The translations under genes were made by a program, and so were the position numbers. Of a DNA stretch of 7,025 nt, positions 1 through 5,186 are shown in pieces; the first letter of the stretch is position 1, and every line of letters starts with the position of its first letter. The notes beneath the pieces were generated by a model. The model was given only the letters and a program-made list of their open reading frames with translations, made no database searches and had not been told where the DNA came from. The stretch comes from Candidatus Falkowiibacteriota bacterium (GTDB lineage: Bacteria; Patescibacteriota; Patescibacteriia; UBA2591; JABMQE01), in NCBI GenBank assembly GCA_013203415.1, contig JABMQE010000050.1, positions 1-7,025 of the forward strand, written 5' to 3'.

Positions 1-216
1 AATATAGTCCGCTTTTACTATTTTATTATTCGTAAATTTCCTTCCCAAAAAGAATCCCGCCGCCCCTCCCAATCCCAATAATAATCCGCCAAGAGGCAGA
101 ACAAACAAGATGCTTAAAGAATGAATCTCCCAGCCAGTCAAACGATTAAGCAGCACAAAAATAACAGCGGTAACTATAGAACTGATTAGTCCTAAAATAT
201 AAGGTATTAAGGCCAT
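1..216 (-). CDS. Small two-helix membrane protein, 3' end outside window
   Basis: An ATG at 216 opens a frame that runs to position 1 without a stop, giving the first 72 residues. Residues about 3-25 form a hydrophobic helix, followed by a short polar segment containing N-R-L-T-G-W-E-I-H. A second glycine-rich hydrophobic helix spans about 35-57 (with L-G-G-L-L-L-G-L-G-G-A-A-G) and ends in a positively charged R-K. This is typical of a small integral membrane protein. I do not recognise the family, and no catalytic motif is visible. A strong TATA-like box sits about 30 bases upstream, so it probably has its own promoter and is the first gene outside the repeated modules. Shared strand is the only link to the array. 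Confidence 0.65.
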   Translation of the reverse strand, partial: MALIPYILGLISSIVTAVIFVLLNRLTGWEIHSLSILFVLPLGGLLLGLGGAAGFFLGRKFTNNKIVKADYI

Positions 217-235
217 GTTATTTTTACTAATAATT

Positions 236-258
236 AAAATTTATATTATATAAAAATT
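236..258 (-). promoter_or_regulatory. TATA-like archaeal promoter for the membrane protein at 216
   Basis: On the minus strand this reads as an uninterrupted A/T block containing TTTATATAATATAAA (254..240), centred about 30 bases before the ATG at 216. An archaeal TATA box lies about 25-30 bases before the transcription start, so this would give a leaderless or very short-leader message. Such A/T runs are common in AT-rich DNA, so this is suggestive only. No BRE can be judged by eye. Confidence 0.4.
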
Positions 259-260
259 AC

Positions 261-291
261 TTTACCAATACGTTATCCTCTCATCCGGTTT
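261..291 (-). repeat. R1: copy of the module-boundary repeat
   Basis: This 31-bp block, with plus-strand core TACCAATACGTTATCC and then TCTCATCCGG, is identical to 702..732 and shares its 29 bp with 2763..2791. Here it lies wholly downstream of the TAA stop of the 128-residue gene (297..299), whereas in the other copies the upstream gene's stop codon lies inside the repeat. It is neither a clear hairpin nor followed by a T-run in the transcribed direction, so an ordinary terminator is unlikely. It marks the end of the cassette-like array. Confidence 0.85.
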
Positions 292-296
292 GTAAC

Positions 297-683
297 TTAA
301 AGCGGCCACCAACTTTTTTTGTTATCTTTCTTTTGTTGTTTCACAAACTCTTTGACTTTCACCCAGTCCTTAACACCTTCCTGTTTCTTTGGCAACTCCT
401 CTCCTTCTTTTCTTCCAAACTTGTCTCTCAACTTCCCATATATCTTCTTACTAATATCATAATTCTCTTTAAACGGATAGTTCTCAAACCTTATTGAAGC
501 TAATACCGCCTTATTTATATCTGTATAAGGCAATACGTCAACATAAACTTCAGTCCCAATAACATGAAGTTCGTCTCCCAACTCATTAATTTTATACTCC
601 ACCTTATACCCTTCCGCTTCTAAATACCTTTTAATGTCTAAAATAGAATATTTTCCAAAATTATAAGATTTCAAAAGTGACAT
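297..683 (-). CDS. Hypothetical 128-residue soluble protein, flanked by R1 and R2
   Basis: A complete ORF of 128 residues from ATG at 683, with no signal peptide or membrane helix. Predicted by eye: a helix around residues 14-25 (I-L-D-I-K-R-Y-L-E-A-E-G-Y), several beta strands at about 27-70, a helix around 75-90, and a strongly basic Lys-rich tail (about 105-124) ending W-W-P-L. It shares no motif with the five anchored paralogs or the CTD copies, and I do not recognise the family. It lies 18 bases downstream of R2 and ends five bases upstream of R1, so it occupies one repeat-to-repeat interval like a separate cassette. It could be a cytoplasmic immunity or regulatory protein or an unrelated passenger. 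No Shine-Dalgarno site is visible before the ATG. Confidence 0.75.
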   Translation of the reverse strand: MSLLKSYNFGKYSILDIKRYLEAEGYKVEYKINELGDELHVIGTEVYVDVLPYTDINKAVLASIRFENYPFKENYDISKKIYGKLRDKFGRKEGEELPKKQEGVKDWVKVKEFVKQQKKDNKKSWWPL

Positions 684-701
684 AATTGCTTAAATTAATA
701 A

Positions 702-732
702 TTTACCAATACGTTATCCTCTCATCCGGTTT
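702..732 (-). repeat. R2: module-boundary repeat overlapping a stop codon
   Basis: This block is identical over 31 bp to R1 (261..291). On the minus strand it contains ACCGGATGAGAGGATAACG, in which TGA (724..722) is the stop codon of the lipoprotein gene 1381..722. Identity with R3 extends upstream into that gene, giving a perfect 69-bp match between 704..772 and 2763..2831. Identity with R1 stops at the repeat edges, so the repeat is a unit separable from the gene tail. Confidence 0.9.
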
Positions 733-1381
733 CATCAATAACCTCCTCCTCTTCATCACCAGAACCTTCCTCAACTTCCTCATCCGCCTCCTCTAGCCCG
801 TCCCTCTCTGCTCTAAACGCCTCGAATTCCTCGCTATTCAACCAATTAACCTCAACGTTCCTAACTGTCTTAAATTGCCCTTTATAATCCATCTCTATCT
901 TTAGACTGCTCTTTTCTTTTCCCTCATGTAAAATACTGTATTTCACGTCCAATACTCCACTATCAGGATCAGAGTAATACTTTTTACCATCAATTAAAAT
1001 TTTCACCTTTTTAGAATCTAAATAAATGTAAGAATCCCCTAAATCGCAACTTGCATATTGTTGTTTTATCCACAATGTTATTGACTCTTTATATATAGAC
1101 TGTTTTGATTCCCAGACCGTTATGTCTCTCTCATCAACCCAAGAAGAGGAATCCTGATTTTCCCAAACACTCACTGTATAATCAACCTTACTTTTGCCAT
1201 AGTCAATAATACCATCGCTACCAAGAAAATCAAATTCAAATCCCAAAACCATAGGCTCGCACGAAGAAGGCTCTAAAAAAGAACAGCCCGCTAACAGCGC
1301 AAGACAAAATAATGATACAAACAATGTGAAAAAAATTATAAATTTATTCTTATCATGTTTTTTAATTTTTTTAGTTTTCAT
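722..1381 (-). CDS. Lipoprotein, EVNWL family, subtype 1 (module III); candidate immunity protein
   Basis: A 219-residue protein with a lysine-rich N-terminus, a hydrophobic segment at about 14-31 and the lipobox L-L-A-G-C with the lipid-accepting Cys at 33, so it is predicted to be a membrane-anchored lipoprotein facing outward. The mature part keeps Cys41 and Cys112 (a likely disulfide), W-V-D-E-R-D-I (81-87), I-L-I-D-G-K-K (128-134) and the family signature E-V-N-W-L (177-181) followed by E-E-F. The C-terminus from about 196 is a disordered acidic tail ending E-E-E-V-I-D-E-T-G. The closest relative is the module II lipoprotein at 3440..2781, which shares the anchor, the Q-Q-Y-A-x-C-D motif and an identical tail. 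It starts 14 bases after 1995..1396 ends, so the two are co-transcribed. The function is unknown; an immunity role is inferred from its place after a CTD copy. Confidence 0.85.
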   Translation of the reverse strand: MKTKKIKKHDKNKFIIFFTLFVSLFCLALLAGCSFLEPSSCEPMVLGFEFDFLGSDGIIDYGKSKVDYTVSVWENQDSSSWVDERDITVWESKQSIYKESITLWIKQQYASCDLGDSYIYLDSKKVKILIDGKKYYSDPDSGVLDVKYSILHEGKEKSSLKIEMDYKGQFKTVRNVEVNWLNSEEFEAFRAERDGLEEADEEVEEGSGDEEEEVIDETG

Positions 1382-1395
1382 AAATTAAAAATGGT

Positions 1396-1995
1396 CTAAT
1401 TATTTAGTCGACTATCTGTATCGTTGGCCTCCTTAAACGATCCAAACTCCGCATCACTCAACCAGTTCACCTCAATATTTCTAATATTTATAAACTCATT
1501 CCTATAATTCAGTTCTACCTTAAAATTAGCTTTATCCATCCCTCTTTGGGGTATATAGTAATCCGCCGCAAAAGTACGTCTTCCAGGCTCCGGGAAAAAT
1601 TGCTTCCCATTAATTTTAAGTTCTACTTCTTTAGCAAGTAAATCTTCGCAACGTTCGCTTACAGTACAGACAATATACCCCCAAACTTCCATTGTTAAGG
1701 TTGGCACACTATCTTTATTTACCCAAACCTTTATTTCCCTCTCATCCAAAAAAGAAGAAGTGTCATCATAATTATCTAACATATCTGTCAACCTCTGATC
1801 TTCAGCTTCCTGATAAATAATAATATCCTCTTGTGTATTAGAATCATTGGGATTAAATTCAAAATCATATATTACTCCTATAGAATCACCTGGCAAAATA
1901 AAGATAAACGATAAAAGGCCAACATATAAAACCTTTATTACTACAAAACCCAAACCAACTATCACAACTGCTAAAAATAAAAATTTTATTTTCAT
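1396..1995 (-). CDS. Membrane-anchored protein, EVNWL family, subtype 2 (module III); candidate immunity protein
   Basis: A 199-residue protein. Residues about 4-34 are hydrophobic with no Cys in lipobox position, so it is anchored by an uncleaved N-terminal helix rather than by lipid, unlike its neighbour. The rest is predicted to be external: D-E-R-E-I-K-V-W-V-N-K (84-94), L-T-M-E-V-W (100-105), Cys110 and Cys116, I-N-G-K (128-131), and the signature E-V-N-W-L-S (175-180) followed by A-E-F. It lacks the acidic tail and ends shortly after the signature. It shares V-W-V-N-K-x-x-V-P-x-L-T-M with the module II protein at 4058..3450, which holds the same position after a CTD copy, so the two are positional and sequence counterparts. 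It begins 22 bases after the orphan CTD ends. The start has only a weak G-A-G at about -5 as a possible ribosome site. Confidence 0.82.
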   Translation of the reverse strand: MKIKFLFLAVVIVGLGFVVIKVLYVGLLSFIFILPGDSIGVIYDFEFNPNDSNTQEDIIIYQEAEDQRLTDMLDNYDDTSSFLDEREIKVWVNKDSVPTLTMEVWGYIVCTVSERCEDLLAKEVELKINGKQFFPEPGRRTFAADYYIPQRGMDKANFKVELNYRNEFINIRNIEVNWLSDAEFGSFKEANDTDSRLNN

Positions 1996-2017
1996 ATTCT
2001 CAAAAAAATTAAATTGA

Positions 2018-2644
2018 TTAAAAAAATGGTTTATCCTTTTTACCTTTCTTTAAATAATTTTCGATTAAACTAAAAAAATCTATATGAAGAACATATTTAT
2101 TATTCTCTTTCAATATCTCTAAGTCATCACAAACTTGCGCAACACTTTTATACTGATTCAAATCATCGCCATATAAAAATATCAAATCTTTCTCATCCTC
2201 ACTGCCGAATGCTACTACTCGTGATTCTCCCCTATCTATATCATTAAAATAAAAATACTCATAATCCTGATAATAAAGTTCTGTGTTGTTGCTGCACACA
2301 TATTTTTTCATATCATCATCTAACTTCCATTTGTTCAGCACATCTCCGTTATTCTCATACTCAAAAACCCTAAATTTCTTTTTGTATGGTGCTAATTTAT
2401 CTGTAATCACGGATCTTGCAATCCCCACCGGATTCTTTACTCCAATATTGTCTCTAATCCATTTACCAACATCTTCTTTCCTTTTTATACCAAGACGCAA
2501 AAATTCTCCAATCTCTGCTATTTTATAACCTAAATCCCTATCCTCCTTGCTGTGGCCACCGAAACCCAAAGCAGAAGGGTCCATTTCGTGTTGAAAAGAT
2601 GCTATATCAGCAAAAATTTTGGAATGGAAATTTGCTGGCTCCAT
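2018..2644 (-). CDS. 5'-truncated orphan copy of the large protein's C-terminal domain (module III)
   Basis: Translation from ATG at 2644 gives 208 residues. After four residues encoded by the palindrome edge (M-E-P-A), the protein aligns with residues 406-608 of the large protein at 7025..5186. Shared features are F-A-D-I-A-S-F-x-H-E, E-D-x-x-L-G-x-K, E-x-L-R-L-G, W-I-R-x-N-I, P-Y-K-K-x-F-R-V-F-E-Y, the KKYxC cysteine, L-Y-Y-Q-D-Y, L-N-Q-Y and the second conserved Cys in Q-V-C-D-D. It has no signal peptide and no LGFP-like carrier, so it cannot be exported as it stands. A GTG at 2701 would add 19 residues read entirely from the palindrome; I prefer 2644 because homology begins there. It may be a silent donor segment for recombination with the full-length gene, or a translated fragment. 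Confidence 0.78.
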   Translation of the reverse strand: MEPANFHSKIFADIASFQHEMDPSALGFGGHSKEDRDLGYKIAEIGEFLRLGIKRKEDVGKWIRDNIGVKNPVGIARSVITDKLAPYKKKFRVFEYENNGDVLNKWKLDDDMKKYVCSNNTELYYQDYEYFYFNDIDRGESRVVAFGSEDEKDLIFLYGDDLNQYKSVAQVCDDLEILKENNKYVLHIDFFSLIENYLKKGKKDKPFF

Positions 2645-2723
2645 AGTCCGAGTCGCAACGAGGCTGTGGAGCCGAGATGTAAACGGACAGTTTGGCTCCA
2701 CAGGGCTTCGCCACTATGGAGCC
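2637..2723. repeat. 87-bp nested palindrome (REP/BIME-like or small MITE)
   Basis: Four related 10-11 base arms alternate in orientation: GGCTCCATAGT (2637..2647), CTGTGGAGCC (2664..2673), GGCTCCACAG (2694..2703) and ACTATGGAGCC (2713..2723). The outer pair and the inner pair are each perfect complements, so the block can form one long interrupted hairpin. It can also fold as two tandem hairpins (2637..2673 and 2694..2723), each with its own small internal stem (TCG/CGA; GGC/GCC), joined by a linker containing AAACGGACAGTTT. It is markedly more G+C-rich than its surroundings. No clear target-site duplication is seen, so a transposed element is not proven. It forms the 5' edge of the orphan CTD and supplies its start codon. 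Confidence 0.85.
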
Positions 2724-2762
2724 CGCGGTTAAATTGTGAAGAACTTTTAAATTACCAAATAC

Positions 2763-2791
2763 TACCAATACGTTATCCTCTCATCCGGTTT
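2763..2791 (-). repeat. R3: module-boundary repeat overlapping a stop codon
   Basis: This is a 29-bp match to R1 and R2, and it contains the TGA stop (2783..2781) of the lipoprotein gene 3440..2781. The perfect match with R2 runs on into both genes, to 2831. After the repeat the minus strand continues for about 40 bases of non-coding A/T-rich DNA, including TTTAAAAG, before the palindrome and the module III CTD copy. Confidence 0.9.
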
Positions 2792-3440
2792 CATCAATAA
2801 CCTCCTCCTCTTCATCACCAGAACCTTCCTCTGCCTTCTCCCTTTCCACCTTAAGCTCCTCAAACTCTTCTGCAGTCAGCCAATTAACTTCAACGTTCCT
2901 AACCGTCTTAAACTTCCCTCTATAATCTACCTCTATTTTAAAATTCGTTTTATCTTTGTCCTCATAGGGAAATTTTATTCTTACATCTAGTATATCAGTA
3001 TTTAAATGAGAAATCCGATATAATATCTTCTTTTGATCAAAAACATGTCGCTTACCATCAATAAAAATATTCACCTTTTTTGGATCTAAATAAACATAAG
3101 AGTCACCATAATCGCAGTTAGCATATTGTTGGGTAATCTCCAGAAGAAGTTTCCCTTTATCCCTCGAACCCTTATAAACCCAAATCCTTATATCTCTTTC
3201 ATCTACCCAAGAAGAAGGATCTTTTTTTTTCCAGACACTCATTTTATAAACAACCTTGCTTTTATCATATTCAACAACACTCCCTCCCGTCTGATTAAAT
3301 TTAAAATCAAAACCTAATACCACAGGTTCGCAAGAAGAAGAACAACCCGTTAATATTGGGGTAAGTAGCACTACAGCAATAATTAACAAAAAAAACCTAT
3401 TTTTTCTTTTATCTAATTTAGCAAATGTGTTGATCTTCAT
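2781..3440 (-). CDS. Lipoprotein, EVNWL family, subtype 1 (module II); candidate immunity protein
   Basis: A 219-residue protein, the same length as its paralog at 1381..722. The basic N-terminus and hydrophobic stretch (about 16-31) end in the lipobox I-L-T-G-C with Cys33 as the predicted lipid anchor. Cys37 and Cys109 are conserved with the paralog. Motifs: S-S-W-V-D-E-R-D-I (76-84), Q-Q-Y-A-N-C-D (104-110), I-F-I-D-G-K (125-130), E-V-N-W-L (184-188) with E-E-F, and the same acidic tail. It carries an insertion of about eight residues at 140-150 relative to the paralog. The gene starts nine bases after 4058..3450 stops; an AGG overlapping that stop could be its ribosome site, though the spacing is long. 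A run of nine A (3230..3222) encodes K-K-K. Confidence 0.85.
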   Translation of the reverse strand: MKINTFAKLDKRKNRFFLLIIAVVLLTPILTGCSSSCEPVVLGFDFKFNQTGGSVVEYDKSKVVYKMSVWKKKDPSSWVDERDIRIWVYKGSRDKGKLLLEITQQYANCDYGDSYVYLDPKKVNIFIDGKRHVFDQKKILYRISHLNTDILDVRIKFPYEDKDKTNFKIEVDYRGKFKTVRNVEVNWLTAEEFEELKVEREKAEEGSGDEEEEVIDETG

Positions 3441-3449
3441 AATATTAAT

Positions 3450-4058
3450 TTACCTATCTTGAGAATTGTCTTTGTTGTAGTTTTCTTTAAACACTCTAAA
3501 TTCTTCGTTGCTTAACCAATTAACTTCAATATATGATGTCTTCTTAAAACCTCCGTAATAATCCATCTCTACTTTCAAGCTGGTCTTATCTTTCCCTTCA
3601 GGATACAAATGATAATATGATTTAAGCGCGTAATGCCGTGGAAACGGGGCAACCTTTTGGCCATCAATTCTTAAACTTAAAAACTCCAAATCCATATCCG
3701 CTTCAAGCGGAAAACTTGCATCATTAGGACACTCCCCGAGCACTTCTATGTCCATCGTTAATGCCGGAACTGTCTCCTTGTTTACCCAAACATTAACATG
3801 TTTAATCTTGTCCCTTGCAGAGTCATATCTTCCTTCACGAAAATCTCTGGTAATCTCGGGTCCTTCAACTATCATATCCTCTTCTTGCTGGGAGTCATTA
3901 AGTATAAAATCGAAATAAAGATGAACATCAATAACGTCAGTGCAAGAAGTAGGCATTAAGCAGCTGGTTAACAAGAAACAACTAAACAAGATGATTAACA
4001 ATCTAATCAAATTTCCTCGGCTTTTTTTTTGGCAGTTATATGTCTTTCTAGTTTTCAT
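3450..4058 (-). CDS. Lipoprotein, EVNWL family, subtype 2 (module II); candidate immunity protein
   Basis: A 202-residue protein with a basic N-terminus, a hydrophobic helix (about 17-31) and the lipobox L-L-T-S-C (Cys33). The mature part has Cys39 and Cys110, V-W-V-N-K-E-T-V-P-A-L-T-M (90-102), L-R-I-D-G-Q-K (129-135), K-D-K-T-S-L-K-V-E-M-D-Y (156-167) and the signature E-V-N-W-L-S (178-183) with E-E-F. There is no acidic tail. It corresponds to the module III protein 1995..1396 but is lipid-anchored instead of helix-anchored. Its ATG lies inside the last codons of the CTD fragment (11-bp overlap), and the AGG four bases upstream also lies in that fragment, so expression may be coupled to it. 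A nine-A run (4030..4022) near the start could slip. Confidence 0.84.
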   Translation of the reverse strand: MKTRKTYNCQKKSRGNLIRLLIILFSCFLLTSCLMPTSCTDVIDVHLYFDFILNDSQQEEDMIVEGPEITRDFREGRYDSARDKIKHVNVWVNKETVPALTMDIEVLGECPNDASFPLEADMDLEFLSLRIDGQKVAPFPRHYALKSYYHLYPEGKDKTSLKVEMDYYGGFKKTSYIEVNWLSNEEFRVFKENYNKDNSQDR

Positions 4059-4446
4059 TTTTCCTAATATTAAAATATCTTGAGTCCTTATATCTTTGGA
4101 CTAAAGTATTAAATAATATATCTACATCATATCCATAATTACTTGCCACTTCCTCAAAATTATCGCACACTAAATCCATGCTATTATACTGATCATAACT
4201 ATCATCATAAAAAAATATCATCTCCTTATTGTCGGCCTCTTGCTCTCTCCATATAGCCCTGGATTGGTCCCTTGTTATACCATCAATGTAAAAATGTGAG
4301 TAATCTTGATAATAAAGTATCCTACTATCCATACAAGTATATTTTTTCATATCGTCACTTAACTTCCATCTATATAAAGGAAATATAGATTCCTCATTAC
4401 CATACACAAATTCAAAAACTCTAAATCTCTTTTAACTGTAAAGAGC
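4048..4446 (-). pseudogene. 5'-truncated, stop-interrupted copy of the C-terminal domain (module II)
   Basis: Read on the minus strand from about 4446, the DNA matches the large gene from A-L-D-P-Y-K-K-R-F-R-V-F-E onward. It carries TAA (4434..4432) where that gene has TAT-AAA, which a 3-base deletion explains. Downstream the frame is open to TAG at 4050..4048, with L-S-D-D-M-K-K-Y-T-C, L-Y-Y-Q-D-Y-S-H-F-Y, R-A-I-W and D-L-V-C-D-N, so both conserved cysteines are kept. A 119-residue product from GTG at 4407 is possible, but no ribosome site is seen. The H-E-containing first half of the domain is absent. The homology begins about nine bases beyond repeat R4, so the break and the repeat nearly coincide. 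It overlaps the start of 4058..3450. Confidence 0.75.
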
Positions 4447-4454
4447 TACCTCCC

Positions 4455-4478
4455 TACCAATAAGTTATTCTCTCATCC
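4455..4478 (-). repeat. R4: diverged copy of the module-boundary repeat
   Basis: This 24-base block matches the repeat core at 22 positions; two C residues of the plus-strand consensus are A and T here. The upstream A-A-A-C-C-G part of the repeat is not conserved. It contains the TGA stop (4475..4473) of the gene 5150..4473, in the same position as in R2 and R3. The break point of the module II CTD copy lies about nine bases beyond it. Confidence 0.75.
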
Positions 4479-5150
4479 CTCGCCCTCGATAACCTCTTCT
4501 TCTCCACCACCAGAATCTTCCTCTGCCCTCGCCCTCTCCATCTTAAACTTCTCAAACTCCTCACTACTCAACCAATTAACTTCAATATTTCTCGTCTGCT
4601 TAAAATCACCATCATAATCCATCTCCGTTTTAATTTTTGTCATCGGTAAGCCAGTATATGGAATGTCGTAATCTACAGAAAAATTATTCCACTCGGGATC
4701 AGAATAAAATCGTTCACCATCAATTATTAAATTAACTTTTTTTTTGTTTATTCTTCCGGACTTAGTATCCCCCTTACACTGCGCTGTTGCTCCCCAAGCA
4801 TGCATTGTTAAGATTGTAACTTTTTCTTTATTTACCCACACCCATGCATCTCCTGAATTATAATCTGTATTAACATCAACATTGCCCTTATCAATCAACT
4901 TTCTGTATTCATACCACCCATATTCTTTCGTATATCTCTCCCACCCATATTCAACAATAATGTCATCAAGCATAATTCTATCAACTCTATTCCCTTTAGA
5001 ATAAAAATTATACGTCAAACCCACACCTTCAAAATCACAGAAATAAGAAGTTGCTCCAAGCCAAAAAAGAATCATAAAAATAAGAACAAGCACCAAAGTA
5101 ACTCCAAGAATTGATTTAATTAGTTCGATAACTGAAATTGTGTCTTTCAT
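4473..5150 (-). CDS. Membrane-anchored protein, EVNWL family, mosaic subtype (module I); candidate cognate immunity protein
   Basis: A 225-residue protein, the first gene after the full-length effector candidate and so the best candidate for its cognate partner. Residues about 12-33 form an N-terminal membrane helix without a proper lipobox (S-Y-F-C at 35-38). An inserted tyrosine-rich region (about 65-85) is absent from the paralogs. Family motifs: V-W-V-N-K (104-108), L-T-M-H-A-W (114-119), Cys38 and Cys125, I-I-D-G-E (142-146), M-D-Y (177-179) and E-V-N-W-L-S (190-195) with E-E-F. The body resembles subtype 2, but the acidic tail ending E-E-E-V-I-E-G-E-G and the adjoining repeat resemble subtype 1, so the gene looks like a recombinant of the two. 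It starts 35 bases after the large gene ends. A nine-A run (4745..4737) encodes K-K-K. Confidence 0.83.
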   Translation of the reverse strand: MKDTISVIELIKSILGVTLVLVLIFMILFWLGATSYFCDFEGVGLTYNFYSKGNRVDRIMLDDIIVEYGWERYTKEYGWYEYRKLIDKGNVDVNTDYNSGDAWVWVNKEKVTILTMHAWGATAQCKGDTKSGRINKKKVNLIIDGERFYSDPEWNNFSVDYDIPYTGLPMTKIKTEMDYDGDFKQTRNIEVNWLSSEEFEKFKMERARAEEDSGGGEEEVIEGEG

Positions 5151-5167
5151 AAAAATTACTTAATAAT

Positions 5168-5186
5168 TATTTCTAAAATATTTTTT
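5168..5186 (-). promoter_or_regulatory. Possible TATA-like element before the module I small protein
   Basis: The minus strand between the large gene's stop and the ATG at 5150 contains an A/T-only stretch with AAATATTTTAG, centred about 28 bases upstream of the start. If the organism is archaeal this could drive the small gene on its own, as would suit an immunity gene that must always be expressed. AT-rich spacers give such matches by chance, so this is weak. Confidence 0.22.

Noticed and set aside
416..424. Zinc metalloprotease HEXXH motif in the large protein (residues 420-423 are H-E-H-E)
   Set aside because: The spacing is H-E-H-E-R, not H-E-x-x-H, and the paralog has only H-E. Positions given here are residue numbers.
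261..732. R elements as intrinsic terminators
   Set aside because: There is no stable hairpin and no T-run on the transcribed side; two copies are followed closely by genes in the same direction.
2283..2528. Plus-strand ORF of 81 codons
   Set aside because: It lies antisense to the orphan CTD, which has clear paralogs; its composition is what the complement of that gene gives.
2637..2723. tRNA gene or integron attC site
   Set aside because: The folds lack a cloverleaf with conserved tRNA positions and the 7-bp attC core sites; no integrase is in the window.
2552..2800. Plus-strand ORF of 82 codons across the palindrome
   Set aside because: It crosses the palindrome, the spacer and the repeat, overlaps two supported minus-strand genes and has no recognisable motif.
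3126..3317. Plus-strand ORF of 63 codons
   Set aside because: It is antisense to a lipoprotein gene with a clear paralog.
261..4478. CRISPR array
   Set aside because: The repeats are four copies separated by hundreds to thousands of bases of genes, not by uniform short spacers.
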